A stretch of DNA of 64,000 nucleotides, from contig NZ_CP081120.1 in assembly GCF_025141935.1 (NCBI RefSeq), positions 3,127,001 through 3,191,000 of the forward strand. Reading direction: 5' to 3'. Origin of the DNA: Sulfitobacter sp. S190 (GTDB lineage Bacteria; Pseudomonadota; Alphaproteobacteria; Rhodobacterales; Rhodobacteraceae). Of the stretch, positions 38,645 to 47,671 are shown in pieces. The notes below the pieces were generated by a model, which made no database searches, had not been told where the DNA came from, and worked only from the letters and a program-made list of their open reading frames with translations. Every line of letters begins with the position of its first letter. Within the stretch, counting starts at the first letter, position 1. The translations under genes were made by a program, and so were the position numbers.

Positions 38645-39594
38645 TCGCCCCGCGCGTCGCTGTGCCCACTTTCGATCAGGCGTCGGTAGTGGTCAACGAG
38701 CGTATCTGCACCGAATTCGGGAGTGGCGTCTGCATCGTAGCGACCGGCCTCGGCGTCCCAGACAAGCATGGATTCCGAAGCATAGTAGCGTCCGATCCGC
38801 GCAAGCGCCGCCTTGTTCGCGGCAACGCGGCTGAACGGCGCCGCCAGAGACAAGGCGCCCCCCACAACGTCGAATAACCGAAGCGATACCTGTCGAAATG
38901 CGGGGGTTTTACCCAATAGATCAAACAGAGCCTCAGCCTGCGCGCGGGGGGTCAACGCCGGCCCCGGCCCGCCCACGGGCAGAACGCGGTTGTGCATGTC
39001 GGGATCAACAACGCACCGCGCGATAAAAGCACCAAGATCCCGGTCGCTGATCGGTTTGCAGGCTGTCAAAGTGCCGTTCCCGAACAACAGGTACGGCTTG
39101 CCCGCACGCACGCGGTCAATCTGTCCGGAAAGGCTTTTGAAAAAGGCGGTGGGCCGCACGATGACATATGTCATTCCCGACGCAATCAATGCGGCCTCGA
39201 AGGCCAGCTTGGCATGCTGAAAGGCCAGCTGCGGCTTTTGCACACAGATGGCGGAAAGCAGGACAAAACGGTCGATACCCGCCGCTTGAGCCGCTTCAAG
39301 CACCGACGTCTGCGCGGCATGATCTATGGCCCAGGCATCTGTCGGCGTTCCGCTGCGCGACGCCAGACAGGACACCACACAATCGAATGCCTCGCCACGG
39401 ATCCCGTCCGCCGCGATGCTGGTAGTCTGTGTGACATCGGCCTCGCGCATTATTGCGCCATCGATATTCAATCGCCGCCCCTTGCGCACCAAGCACACAA
39501 CATCATGACCCGCGGCAACCAACGCCCGTGTTGTCGCGCGGCCCGCGGTGCCCGTCGCGCCAATCATCAATATACGCTGACCACTGTCGTTCAT
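38629..39594 (-). CDS. bciA: Divinyl (proto)chlorophyllide a 8-vinyl-reductase, BciA type
   Basis: A 321-residue NAD(P)H-binding atypical SDR with the N-terminal GATGTAGRAT motif. The diagnostic block LLSAICVQKPQLAFQHAKL followed by VRPTAFFKSLSGQ, and then KPISDRDL and PVGGPGPALTP, matches plant DVR and Rhodobacter BciA closely. The enzyme reduces the C8 vinyl group of (proto)chlorophyllide in bacteriochlorophyll synthesis. It stands alone here, with no other photosynthesis gene in the window, as is usual for bciA in phototrophic Rhodobacterales. It implies that the strain makes, or recently made, bacteriochlorophyll a. Confidence 0.9.
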   Translation of the reverse strand: MNDSGQRILMIGATGTAGRATTRALVAAGHDVVCLVRKGRRLNIDGAIMREADVTQTTSIAADGIRGEAFDCVVSCLASRSGTPTDAWAIDHAAQTSVLEAAQAAGIDRFVLLSAICVQKPQLAFQHAKLAFEAALIASGMTYVIVRPTAFFKSLSGQIDRVRAGKPYLLFGNGTLTACKPISDRDLGAFIARCVVDPDMHNRVLPVGGPGPALTPRAQAEALFDLLGKTPAFRQVSLRLFDVVGGALSLAAPFSRVAANKAALARIGRYYASESMLVWDAEAGRYDADATPEFGADTLVDHYRRLIESGHSDARGDHSVF

Positions 39595-39720
39595 GTCCGC
39601 ACAGTGCGCTCAAGCACGATCGCCACACAAGCCCGAAACAGACGCGCTTTGGCAAAAGGCAATTGCGCGGTGACCGTGCAATCGCTAGGCCCAAGTCAGC
39701 GCATCACCAAAGGTTGCTTC

Positions 39721-41265
39721 ATGAAACCCATCCGCCTCATGTCCGGCTTTTTCACCGTCGGTGTCTGGACGCTGCTGAGCCGTGTTCTGGGGTTTGTGCG
39801 CGAGGTGATGATCCTGTCGCTGATCGGTCCGGGCCCCTTGATGGATGCCTTTGTGGCGGCTTTCCGGCTGCCCAACATGTTCCGCCGTTTCTTCGCCGAA
39901 GGGGCGTTCAACGCAGCCTTTGTGCCGATGTTCGCCAAGCGGCTCGAAGGAGACGAAGGTGCTGCGCGTTTTGCCCGCGACGCTTTCAACGGATTGGGAT
40001 TGGTCGTTCTGGTCCTTACGGCACTCGGCATGATTTTCATGCCGGGGCTGGTCTGGGCCACCGCAGAAGGGTTTGCCGGGGACGCGCGGTTCGATCTTAC
40101 CGTCGGTTTCGGGCGCATCGTCTTTCCCTATATTCTGTTTATGTCTCTGGCCGCCCTGTTCTCTGGCATTTTGAACGCAACCGGTCGTTTTGCCGTGGCC
40201 GCTGCGGCACCTGTGCTGCTCAACATCTTTGTTATCGGGGCCCTGACCATTGGTGCGCTCAGCGGCGGCGCAGTCATCAATTGGCTGATTTGGGCGATCC
40301 CTCTGGCTGGCGTCGCGCAATTGGCGTTGACCTGGTACGCCGCAGCGCAGGCTGGGTTCAAGCTGGTCCCCGGCAGACCCCGCTGGACCCCCGAAATGCG
40401 CGATATGGTCCGCATTGCCCTGCCCGCAGCACTGGCGTCCGGGGTGATGCAAATCAATCTCGTCGTAGGCCAGCTTGTGGCCTCTCAATACGACAATGCC
40501 GTCAGCTGGCTTTTTGCGGCGGACCGGCTCTATCAGCTGCCGCTCGGTGTCGTCGGGATCGCCGTGGGCATCGTTCTGCTGCCCGATCTGTCGCGCCGTC
40601 TGCGCGCCGGTGACGACGCCGGCGCGCGCACCGCTTTGAGCCGCGCAGCAGAAGTGTCGCTGTCACTTACCATTCCATCGGCCATTGCGCTCATCGTCAT
40701 CCCCCTGACGCTGGTCAGCGTTCTGTTCGAGCGGGGCGCATCGACGGTCGACGACAGCGCCGCCATTGCCACTGCCGTGACCATTTACGGTCTCGGCCTG
40801 CCTGCCTTTGTCCTTCAGAAAATCCTGCAACCGCTGTATTTCGCGCGTGAGGACACCAAGCGGCCATTCTATTTCGCGGTGGTTGCCATGGTCGTAAATG
40901 CCGCGCTGGCCGTGGGGCTCGCCCCTGTTGTGGGGTGGCTGGCCCCCGCTATTGCAGCGACGGTGGCGGGCTGGGCGATGGTGGCACTTCTGGCCCTTGG
41001 TGCGCGGCGCTACGGTGATGCAGCAAAATTCGATGACCGCTTCCACAAGCGGATTTGGCGCATTGTTGGCGCGTCTCTGATCATGGGTGCGGCGCTGTGG
41101 TTCGTGAATTTGCAGCTGACAGACCTGCTGGCGCTCGCGTGGTGGCGTGGTCTAGGCCTGCTGTTGCTGCTTTCGGTCGGGGCAGCGGTCTATTTCGGTG
41201 CCGGACAGGCCATGGGCGCGTTCCGTCTCGCCGATTTCCGCAAAGCGGTCAGGCGCGGCGGCTGA
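39721..41265 (+). CDS. murJ: Lipid II flippase MurJ
   Basis: A 514-residue MOP-superfamily membrane protein with about fourteen helices that moves lipid II across the inner membrane for peptidoglycan synthesis. The N-terminal LSRVLGFVREVMI and the helix-2 FRLPNMFRRFFAEGAFNAAFVP are signature MurJ sequence. The frame stays open for over 700 nt upstream, but that part is antisense to bciA. ATG 39721 matches the family start and has AAAGG about 8 nt before it. It is separated from rodA and mrdA by 20 kb. Confidence 0.95.
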   Translation: MKPIRLMSGFFTVGVWTLLSRVLGFVREVMILSLIGPGPLMDAFVAAFRLPNMFRRFFAEGAFNAAFVPMFAKRLEGDEGAARFARDAFNGLGLVVLVLTALGMIFMPGLVWATAEGFAGDARFDLTVGFGRIVFPYILFMSLAALFSGILNATGRFAVAAAAPVLLNIFVIGALTIGALSGGAVINWLIWAIPLAGVAQLALTWYAAAQAGFKLVPGRPRWTPEMRDMVRIALPAALASGVMQINLVVGQLVASQYDNAVSWLFAADRLYQLPLGVVGIAVGIVLLPDLSRRLRAGDDAGARTALSRAAEVSLSLTIPSAIALIVIPLTLVSVLFERGASTVDDSAAIATAVTIYGLGLPAFVLQKILQPLYFAREDTKRPFYFAVVAMVVNAALAVGLAPVVGWLAPAIAATVAGWAMVALLALGARRYGDAAKFDDRFHKRIWRIVGASLIMGAALWFVNLQLTDLLALAWWRGLGLLLLLSVGAAVYFGAGQAMGAFRLADFRKAVRRGG

Positions 41266-41268
41266 TCC

Positions 41269-41958
41269 TTAACCGCGCTGGCGCAACCGCGCCACGATGC
41301 GCCGCCATTCGCCCGGCGCTAGCAAAAAGCACATCGCGAAGCCACCGAAAAAACCGGCCAGATCAGCAACCCAGCCGTTGCCGATGGAGGCAAACAGGCT
41401 CCAGATCAGTTGCAGCCCCATAAGCATCGCGATCAGCGAAAACGCTCTGAGCTGCTGCTCACCGGCCGCGCCGAGCGTGCGCCACATCACATAGCTATAG
41501 GCGCCAATCAATCCATAGGCATTCGGATAGGCCCCCGCCAGCCAGACCGGATCATTCAACAAGAGCGCGTAGAAAAATGCGCCGATGACGCCGGACAGCA
41601 GCCATACCGCAAGCATCACCGCCTGCCCCATCACCTCGGCAACCATCTTGCCCAGCGCAAGTGTCAACACGATCGCGAAAATCGAATGCGAAAAGCTCAG
41701 ATGGATGAAAGGATAGGTCACGAACCGTAGAAGGTGATCAACGCTCCACCGGCCCGTATCCCACATCGCATCGAAGATTTCGCCCGAGAACCCGAAATCA
41801 CGCACAAGACCCAAGCGCCACCCGATCGCGCCGGGACCGCCAATGATGCCGGCCTCTGCGAAGCTCAGACCGGCTTCCACGCCGATCATCGCAACGCACA
41901 GCAGAACCACTGCACCGGGCAGTTTGTTGATCGGAGATTCGAATGATGGATCGGACAT
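41269..41958 (-). CDS. Rhomboid-fold membrane protein lacking the catalytic residues
   Basis: A 229-residue polytopic protein with six hydrophobic segments arranged as in rhomboid proteases (TYPFIHLSFSHSIF, then AYPNAYGLIGAYSYVMW, then VADLAGFFGGFAMCFL). The GxSG serine motif is replaced by NAYG, the C-terminal HxxGxxxG histidine by Asp-Leu-Ala, and the TM2 Asn by Ala. It therefore cannot be a normal serine protease. A rhomboid pseudoprotease that binds membrane-protein clients is the likely class, by analogy with eukaryotic iRhoms and derlins. ATG 41958 is chosen over upstream starts because MSDPSFESPINKLP precedes TM1. It converges with murJ (3 nt between stops). Confidence 0.75.
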   Translation of the reverse strand: MSDPSFESPINKLPGAVVLLCVAMIGVEAGLSFAEAGIIGGPGAIGWRLGLVRDFGFSGEIFDAMWDTGRWSVDHLLRFVTYPFIHLSFSHSIFAIVLTLALGKMVAEVMGQAVMLAVWLLSGVIGAFFYALLLNDPVWLAGAYPNAYGLIGAYSYVMWRTLGAAGEQQLRAFSLIAMLMGLQLIWSLFASIGNGWVADLAGFFGGFAMCFLLAPGEWRRIVARLRQRG

Positions 41959-42049
41959 GGTGTGTTCTCTTGCGGGGTTGCTTGACGGGTGGCTGAGCCA
42001 TGGGTAAGCCCAACCCACACGCAATGCCAGCCCCAACCGGAGCCCCGCC

Positions 42050-43069
42050 ATGACCGAGACCCATTTCACACCCCGTGTTTTCTCCGGCATCCAGCCGTCG
42101 GGGGGGCTGACGCTGGGCAACTATCTCGGTGCGATAAAACGGTTTGTTGACATGCAGAACCAAGGCGACTTCGAGACCGTCTATTGCATGGTCGACCTGC
42201 ACGCGATCACCGTCTGGCAGGACCCGGCCAAACTGCGTCACAATACCCGTGAACTTGCGGCAGGCTTCATTGCGTCGGGGATCAGTCCGGAAAAATCGAT
42301 ACTGATCAACCAGTCAGCTGTCCCTGAGCACGCGCAACTTGGTTGGATTTTCAACTGTGTGGCGCGCATGGGCTGGATGGGCCGCATGACACAGTGGAAG
42401 GACAAGGCGGGCAAGAACGCCGAAGCGGCCTCTCTTGGCTTGTTTGGCTATCCCGCCTTGATGGCGGCCGACATCCTTGTCTATCACGCCACTCACGTGC
42501 CCGTCGGCGAGGACCAGAAACAGCATCTGGAACTTACCCGCGATATCGCCGCGAAGTTCAATCATGATTACGGCGTCGATTTCTTCCCGCTGACCGAACC
42601 GGTGATCGAAGGGGCCGCGACCCGCGTGATGTCCCTGCGCGACGGCTCCAAGAAAATGTCCAAATCCGATCCGTCGGATGCCAGCCGGATCAACATGACC
42701 GATGATGCCGACACGATTGCCAAGAAGATCCGCAAAGCGAAGACCGATCCGGACGCCCTGCCGTCTGAACTCGGCGGCCTGACAGACCGGCCCGAAGCCC
42801 GCAATCTGGTGAATATCTATGCGGCCCTGAACGGACAAAGCGTCGAAGAAGCCCTGCGCGATGTCGGTGGTCAGCAGTTCGGCACTTTCAAACCCGCGCT
42901 TGCGGAACTGGCTGTGTCGAAACTGGCGCCGATCTCTACTGAAATGGGGCGGCTGATGGACGACACGGCCGAGATCGACCGACTGCTCGCACGCGGCGCG
43001 GAACAAGCCCGCGAGATCACCGCTCCGATCCTGAAAAAGACCTACGAAATTGTAGGCATGGTCGGTTAG
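42050..43069 (+). CDS. trpS: Tryptophanyl-tRNA synthetase
   Basis: A 339-residue class I synthetase charging tRNA-Trp. The HIGH-like motif is [13 protein letters not shown] near residue 15, and KMSKSDPSD near residue 200 is the KMSKS loop. [15 protein letters not shown] is the usual TrpRS helix. The gene is complete and ends 28 nt before a strong intrinsic terminator. Confidence 0.97.
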   Translation: MTETHFTPRVFSGIQPSGGLTLGNYLGAIKRFVDMQNQGDFETVYCMVDLHAITVWQDPAKLRHNTRELAAGFIASGISPEKSILINQSAVPEHAQLGWIFNCVARMGWMGRMTQWKDKAGKNAEAASLGLFGYPALMAADILVYHATHVPVGEDQKQHLELTRDIAAKFNHDYGVDFFPLTEPVIEGAATRVMSLRDGSKKMSKSDPSDASRINMTDDADTIAKKIRKAKTDPDALPSELGGLTDRPEARNLVNIYAALNGQSVEEALRDVGGQQFGTFKPALAELAVSKLAPISTEMGRLMDDTAEIDRLLARGAEQAREITAPILKKTYEIVGMVG

Positions 43070-43097
43070 AACTGCCCGCCGCCGCAGTTTTCTTGAG

Positions 43098-43122
43098 GGC
43101 CACCCGCTTCGGGTGGCCTTTT
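43098..43122 (+). terminator. Rho-independent terminator after trpS
   Basis: A perfect 9-bp stem (GGCCACCCG and CGGGTGGCC) with a 3-nt loop is followed by TTTT. It is the clearest intrinsic terminator in the window and ends the trpS transcript. Confidence 0.9.
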
Positions 43123-43226
43123 GCATTGCGCGTTCCTGCACATGACCCGTTCGCACATGCGCCTGCAAACCGGCCCGCAGATTTGCCATATTGGCAGCTG
43201 AGCGATTAAACGCAGGAGCATCCGTA

Positions 43227-43697
43227 ATGACATCCCATCCCACCGTTGGTCACGTGCATCTAAGGGTTGCCGATCTGGATCGGGCCATTGCATTTTACCG
43301 CGACATTCTTGGCTTTGATGTGACGCAGCAGTCTGCAACGGCGGCTTTTCTTGGCGCAGGCGGCTATCACCACCACATTGGCCTGAACACCTGGGACAGC
43401 CTGAACGCATCTCCGCCGCCTGCGGGTCACACCGGTCTGTACCACAGTGCCTTTCTCTATCCTGATCGCGCCAGCCTTGGCACCGTCCTTTGCCGCGTGG
43501 CCGCTGCTGGCATCACGCTCGACGGTGCTGCGGATCACGGTGTCAGCGAAGCCGTTTACCTGCGCGATCCTGATGGCAACGGCGTAGAGCTTTACCGCGA
43601 CAAGCCACAGGCAGAATGGCCGCGAAACCCCGACGGCAAGCTCGCCATGATTAACGCGCGCCTCGATGTGCAGGCAATCATGGACGAAGCCCCCTAG
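43227..43697 (+). CDS. VOC family protein (glyoxalase/extradiol dioxygenase-like)
   Basis: A 156-residue single-module VOC protein. Candidate ligands are His in GHVHLRV, His in GLYHSAFL and Glu in GNGVELYRD, which fit a 2-His-1-carboxylate site. YHHHIGLNTW is typical of the CatE-like branch. The substrate is not known. AGGAG lies 9 nt upstream of ATG 43227, which settles the start. Confidence 0.85.
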   Translation: MTSHPTVGHVHLRVADLDRAIAFYRDILGFDVTQQSATAAFLGAGGYHHHIGLNTWDSLNASPPPAGHTGLYHSAFLYPDRASLGTVLCRVAAAGITLDGAADHGVSEAVYLRDPDGNGVELYRDKPQAEWPRNPDGKLAMINARLDVQAIMDEAP

Positions 43698-43771
43698 CCG
43701 TCTCATCTACGGTGGACAACCACGCAGGCTTGCCCCACCTTTTGACGCAGACAGATCAAGAGGAACGCGCG

Positions 43772-44878
43772 GTGGGCACAGGTTTTTTCTGGGATGAGCG
43801 GACATTCTGGCATGCGGGGGGCGACTATGCCTTTACGCTGCCATTGGGCGGCCTCGTGCAGCCGCAGGCGGCAGGCGGATTGCCCGAAAGCCCGGAGACG
43901 AAACGCCGTTTGCGCAATTTGATTGAAGTCACCGGTCTTGCGGCAGAGTTGGATATGCGCACGGCAGACCCTGCCAAGACGGAGGATTTGCTGCGCGTCC
44001 ATCCGCAGAGTTATCTGACGAAGTTCAAGGAGATGTCAGACGCGGGAGGGGGCGAATTGGGCTATCACGCGCCCTTCGGCCAGGGCGGATATGAAATCGC
44101 GCAGCTCTCTGCCGGTCTGTCGATAGCGGCCGTCAATGCAGTATCGTCCGGCACGCTAGACAATGCCTATGCACTGTCACGCCCCCCCGGTCATCACTGT
44201 TTACCCGATTTGCCGAACGGCTTTTGCCTTTTGGCCAATATTGCCATCGCCGTTGAAGCCGCGCAGGCAAAGGGATTGGCCCGGCGCGTTGTAATCCTTG
44301 ATTGGGACGTACACCACGGAAACGGCTCCGAGGCCATTTACTACGACCGGGACGATGTCCTGACGATCTCTTTGCATCAGGATGGCAACTACCCTCTAGA
44401 TACGGGCGGGTTGTCTGATCGGGGGCGCGGTGCCGGGGTTGGGTTCAATCTCAATCTACCCCTGCCGGCAGGATCCGGGCACGCGGCCTACCTGCATGCA
44501 ATGGAACGTGTGGTCCTGCCACAAATCGAAGCTTTTGACCCTGACATCATCATTGTCGCCTGCGGATATGACGCGGCCTGTTCCGACCCGCTCAGCTCCA
44601 TGCTTGCCACGGCAGAAACCTTTGCCGCGATGACCCGCGCGATCAAGGAGATTGCGGCCAAAACCTGTGAGGGTAAGTTCGTGCTGGTACACGAAGGTGG
44701 CTATTCGGAGGTCTATGTTCCGTTCTGTGGTCACGCCGTTCTCGAAGTCATGGCGGACGCTGTTGCATCTGCGCCCGATCCGATGAAAAAAGGGTTCGAC
44801 AACCGCCAGCCCAACGCCCGCATCGTGTCATTCCAAAAAGAATATATCAACGAGATGGCCGAAAGCATCGGAGTTTGA
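43772..44878 (+). CDS. Class II histone-deacetylase-family amidohydrolase
   Basis: A 368-residue zinc deacetylase of the HDAC/acetylpolyamine amidohydrolase superfamily. The active-site motifs are RPPGHH, the Asp-His zinc ligands in DWDVHHGNG, and CGYDAACSDP. Bacterial members remove acetyl groups from polyamines or other small amides, and sometimes proteins; the substrate here is unproven. The opening GTGFFWDERTFWH is characteristic of a proteobacterial class II subgroup. GTG 43772 with AAGAGG upstream is preferred over an earlier GTG at 43712. It precedes the nitroreductase gene by 3 nt. Confidence 0.85.
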   Translation: MGTGFFWDERTFWHAGGDYAFTLPLGGLVQPQAAGGLPESPETKRRLRNLIEVTGLAAELDMRTADPAKTEDLLRVHPQSYLTKFKEMSDAGGGELGYHAPFGQGGYEIAQLSAGLSIAAVNAVSSGTLDNAYALSRPPGHHCLPDLPNGFCLLANIAIAVEAAQAKGLARRVVILDWDVHHGNGSEAIYYDRDDVLTISLHQDGNYPLDTGGLSDRGRGAGVGFNLNLPLPAGSGHAAYLHAMERVVLPQIEAFDPDIIIVACGYDAACSDPLSSMLATAETFAAMTRAIKEIAAKTCEGKFVLVHEGGYSEVYVPFCGHAVLEVMADAVASAPDPMKKGFDNRQPNARIVSFQKEYINEMAESIGV

Positions 44879-44881
44879 CCC

Positions 44882-45454
44882 ATGCCAACACCTAATCCTG
44901 ACGCCTATGCGTTCTTGCGCACCCGCAGGTCACGACCTGCCAAAACCCTCACCACGCCGGTCCCGGACCGCGACACATTGATGGCGCTTCTGACGCTTGC
45001 GTCCCGCACGCCCGATCACGGAAAGCTGGAGCCGTGGCGGTTTATCGTGATCGAACATCACGCTATGGGCGCGCTTGCCGATCTCGCGGCCTCGCGCGCG
45101 CAGGCACTTGGCCTTGACCCAGAACAGGCAACAAAAGGGCGCACGCAATTTGATCAGGGGCATCTGGCTGTCGCTGTCATCGAGGTACAGAAGCCTTCCC
45201 CGAAAATACCGGCGATCGAGCAGACCTACGCAGCCGGCTGCGTATGCCTTTCGTTGGTCAATGCCGCACTCGCCGCAGGTTGGGGCGCCAATTGGCTCAG
45301 CGGCTGGCCCAGCCACGACCGTGAATTTGTGCGGCAGGCTTTCGTGCTCACAGACGCAGAACGCGTCGCGGGGATCATTCACATCGGCACCGAAACATCT
45401 ACGCCACCGGAACGCCCCCGCCCCGATATCGAGGCGCTGACAACGTGGCTCTAG
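44882..45454 (+). CDS. Nitroreductase family FMN oxidoreductase
   Basis: A 190-residue nitroreductase of the YdjA-like single-domain type. The FMN phosphate-binding RTRRSRPAKTL and the SRTPDHGKLEPWRF loop are clear, and WGANWLSGW is a typical later motif. It would reduce nitro or quinone substrates with NAD(P)H. It is 3 nt after the HDAC-like gene and overlaps the EI24 gene by 10 nt, so a three-gene operon is likely. Confidence 0.85.
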   Translation: MPTPNPDAYAFLRTRRSRPAKTLTTPVPDRDTLMALLTLASRTPDHGKLEPWRFIVIEHHAMGALADLAASRAQALGLDPEQATKGRTQFDQGHLAVAVIEVQKPSPKIPAIEQTYAAGCVCLSLVNAALAAGWGANWLSGWPSHDREFVRQAFVLTDAERVAGIIHIGTETSTPPERPRPDIEALTTWL

Positions 45455-46182
45455 CTCCGATCCTGCGGGCCTTTGGGCTTACCATCGGCCAGATCGGCGA
45501 TCCGCGGTTCACGCGGGTTTTGGTGCTCGGGATTGCCCTAACGCTGGCGCTTTTGGTCGGGGCGTCAATCGGATTTGTCTGGCTCATCGACTGGTTCACC
45601 GGCGACACCGTTTCGATCCCGTTTATCGGTGAGGTCCGCTGGCTAGACGATCTGTTCAGTTGGGGTGCGGCTGTGCTGCTTCTGGTGCTGTCGGTCTTTT
45701 TGATGATCCCCGTTGCATCTGCAATCACGTCGCTGTTTCTCGACGACGTCGCGGATGCGGTGGAGGCCGTGCACTACCCGCACCTCGATCAAGGGCCGCG
45801 CACGCCATTCTGGGAAGCCTTGCGCGACACCATCAGCTTTCTTGGCGTGATCGTTGCCGTGAACCTTGTGGCGCTGATCCTCTACATCGCCTTTGCACCC
45901 ATTGCGATTTTCATCTTCTGGGCGGTCAACGGATTGTTGCTGGGCCGGGAGTATTTCACACTTGCCGCGATGCGCCGCGTTGGCCGGCAAAGAGCGAAAG
46001 AGCTGCGCCGCAAACACCGCCTGAAAATCTGGACAGCCGGCACGCTGATGGCCATTCCGCTCAGCGTGCCGCTATTGAACCTTCTGGTGCCAATACTCGG
46101 GGCGGCAACCTTTACTCACCTGTACCACTTCTTGACGAAGGGACACCGCGACCGATCCAGTTTTCGAGATCATCGACACTGA
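45445..46182 (+). CDS. EI24 domain (CysZ-like) membrane protein
   Basis: A 245-residue membrane protein with four or five long hydrophobic segments and the EI24/CysZ pattern (FLMIPVASAITSLFLDDVADAVE, NGLLLGREYFTLAAMRR). CysZ is a sulfate permease; EI24-domain proteins of this branch are uncharacterised. GTG 45445 lies within the end of the nitroreductase gene. The last 71 nt overlap the convergent DUF1467 gene. Confidence 0.8.
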   Translation: MALAPILRAFGLTIGQIGDPRFTRVLVLGIALTLALLVGASIGFVWLIDWFTGDTVSIPFIGEVRWLDDLFSWGAAVLLLVLSVFLMIPVASAITSLFLDDVADAVEAVHYPHLDQGPRTPFWEALRDTISFLGVIVAVNLVALILYIAFAPIAIFIFWAVNGLLLGREYFTLAAMRRVGRQRAKELRRKHRLKIWTAGTLMAIPLSVPLLNLLVPILGAATFTHLYHFLTKGHRDRSSFRDHRH

Positions 46183-46408
46183 TCACCCCCGACAGGATAA
46201 TCGACGCAAACACAGCCCACAGAGCCGCCGCAATCAGCGTGGTCCAGATGGCTTTTTTCTTGAGGTGATGGTGCTCCGGCGCGCCGGCGTGCGTGCCCGG
46301 CACGACATCCTTCAGGTCACCTTGCGTTTGCACACGAATGGGCAAAACGACCAGAAAAGTCATGAACCATACAACCGCGTAAAGAACCAATCCTGACGTA
46401 ACACCCAT
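46112..46408 (-). CDS. DUF1467 family membrane protein
   Basis: A 98-residue protein with two membrane helices (LVLYAVVWFMTFLVVLPI and IWTTLIAAALWAVFASI) separated by a His-rich loop (APEHHHLKKK). This is the DUF1467 pattern of alphaproteobacteria. The function is unknown. It lies 2 nt after mce on the same strand, a pairing conserved in this order. Confidence 0.85.
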   Translation of the reverse strand: MGVTSGLVLYAVVWFMTFLVVLPIRVQTQGDLKDVVPGTHAGAPEHHHLKKKAIWTTLIAAALWAVFASIILSGVISVDDLENWIGRGVPSSRSGTGE

Positions 46409-46410
46409 GG

Positions 46411-46815
46411 CTACACCTGCTCCAGTTCAACAAGCGCCCCGTTGAAATCCTTGGGGTGCAGGAACAACACCGGCTTGCCATGGGCGCCTATCTTGGGCTC
46501 ACCGGTGCCCAGAACGCGTGCGCCGGTCGACTTCAGGTGATCGCGGGCGGCGATGATGTCATCGACTTCGTAGCAGATGTGGTGGATCCCTCCCGCCGGG
46601 TTCTTGTCGAGAAACCCCTGAATCGGAGAGTTCTCACCCAGCGGATACAACAGCTCGATCTTTGTGTTCGGCAATTCGATGAAAATGACCGTGACCCCGT
46701 GGTCTGGCTCGTCTTGCGGCGGGCCGACCTGCGCGCCCAGCGCGTTGCGGTATTGCTCGGCCGCGGCATCAAGGTCGGGAACGGCGATCGCCACGTGGTT
46801 GAGACGTCCAATCAT
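46411..46815 (-). CDS. mce: Methylmalonyl-CoA epimerase
   Basis: A 134-residue VOC-fold epimerase interconverting (R)- and (S)-methylmalonyl-CoA in propionyl-CoA catabolism. The metal ligands fit: His in LNHVAIAV, Gln/Glu in the central KIELLYPLGENSPI, His in GIHHICYEV and Glu in GALVELEQ. Start 46815 is supported by AAGGA 8 nt upstream. Propionyl-CoA carboxylase and mutase genes are not in the window. Confidence 0.93.
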   Translation of the reverse strand: MIGRLNHVAIAVPDLDAAAEQYRNALGAQVGPPQDEPDHGVTVIFIELPNTKIELLYPLGENSPIQGFLDKNPAGGIHHICYEVDDIIAARDHLKSTGARVLGTGEPKIGAHGKPVLFLHPKDFNGALVELEQV

Positions 46816-46930
46816 CACAGGCATCCTTCTGATCTGTATCGTTTGCGCCCTTATGGGGCGCGGCGACGGCAATCGCAATGCGACGCGTTAACCGCCCGTT
46901 AGCTATGGGTGCGTACCGTTAGGGAATACC

Positions 46931-47668
46931 ATGGAATCGGAGACAGATATGGAACCGACTGACGCATTCGCACCCCAATTGCCAACCCCGACGGTTACGC
47001 GGCCACTTCTGGGCCTGACGATCCTCGTGGTCGAAGACAGCCGCTTCGCTTCGGAGGCGATGCGCCTTTTGTGTCTGCGATCCGGTGCACGTATCCGGCG
47101 GGCGGACTGTCTGCGCTCCGCGCGTCGGCACCTGCAGGTCTATCGCCCCTCCGTCATTGTCGTCGATCTCGGCCTCCCAGACGGGGACGGCGCGGACCTG
47201 ATCCGCGAACTCGCCGCAATGGACCCCCGTGAAAGCATCATTATCGGAACGTCCGGCGACCCAGAGAAAGAAGCGGAGGCAATGGCATGCGGTGCCGAAG
47301 CGTTTATCGCCAAGCCGATCACGTCTCTCGCAGTGTTCCAGCAGGCCATTCTTGCCACTCTTCCGGCAGAACGGCGTCCGTCGGGCTTGCGGGTCGTCAA
47401 CGATGAAGAAATTGCGCCTGATGAAATTGCCTATCACGATGACATGACGCATGTGGCGGATGTGTTGGGCGATCTGCCAAGCGACCGGACACTCGATTAC
47501 GTCGCGCAGTTCCTTGGCGGTGTTGCGCGCAGCGCCAAGGATGACCGAATGGCCGATGCAGTTCAGGCGCTCGCCGACAAGCGCGCGTCAGGCGCTCCTG
47601 CCGCATCCGAAACCGCCCGGCTGGCTGGCCTGATACAAAAGCGGCTGATGAGGAAGATTGCGATATAG
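46931..47668 (+). CDS. Orphan response regulator (receiver domain plus uncharacterised C-terminus)
   Basis: A 245-residue protein with a CheY-like receiver domain at about residues 29-145: acidic VVED, phospho-acceptor Asp near 79 in VVDLGLPDGDG, Thr in GTSGD and Lys in AFIAKPI. The C-terminal ~85 residues are helical and contain no recognisable DNA-binding or enzymatic output domain. No kinase is adjacent, so its partner is unknown. The last helix may serve as a phosphotransfer or protein-interaction module (speculative). Confidence 0.85.
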   Translation: MESETDMEPTDAFAPQLPTPTVTRPLLGLTILVVEDSRFASEAMRLLCLRSGARIRRADCLRSARRHLQVYRPSVIVVDLGLPDGDGADLIRELAAMDPRESIIIGTSGDPEKEAEAMACGAEAFIAKPITSLAVFQQAILATLPAERRPSGLRVVNDEEIAPDEIAYHDDMTHVADVLGDLPSDRTLDYVAQFLGGVARSAKDDRMADAVQALADKRASGAPAASETARLAGLIQKRLMRKIAI

Positions 47669-47671
47669 GCG

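Noticed and set aside
38992..39720. A 243-codon open extension upstream of murJ in the same frame
   Set aside because: It is antisense to bciA, whose protein sequence is clearly recognisable, and MurJ starts at 39721 in the family. The openness is a GC-rich codon-bias effect.
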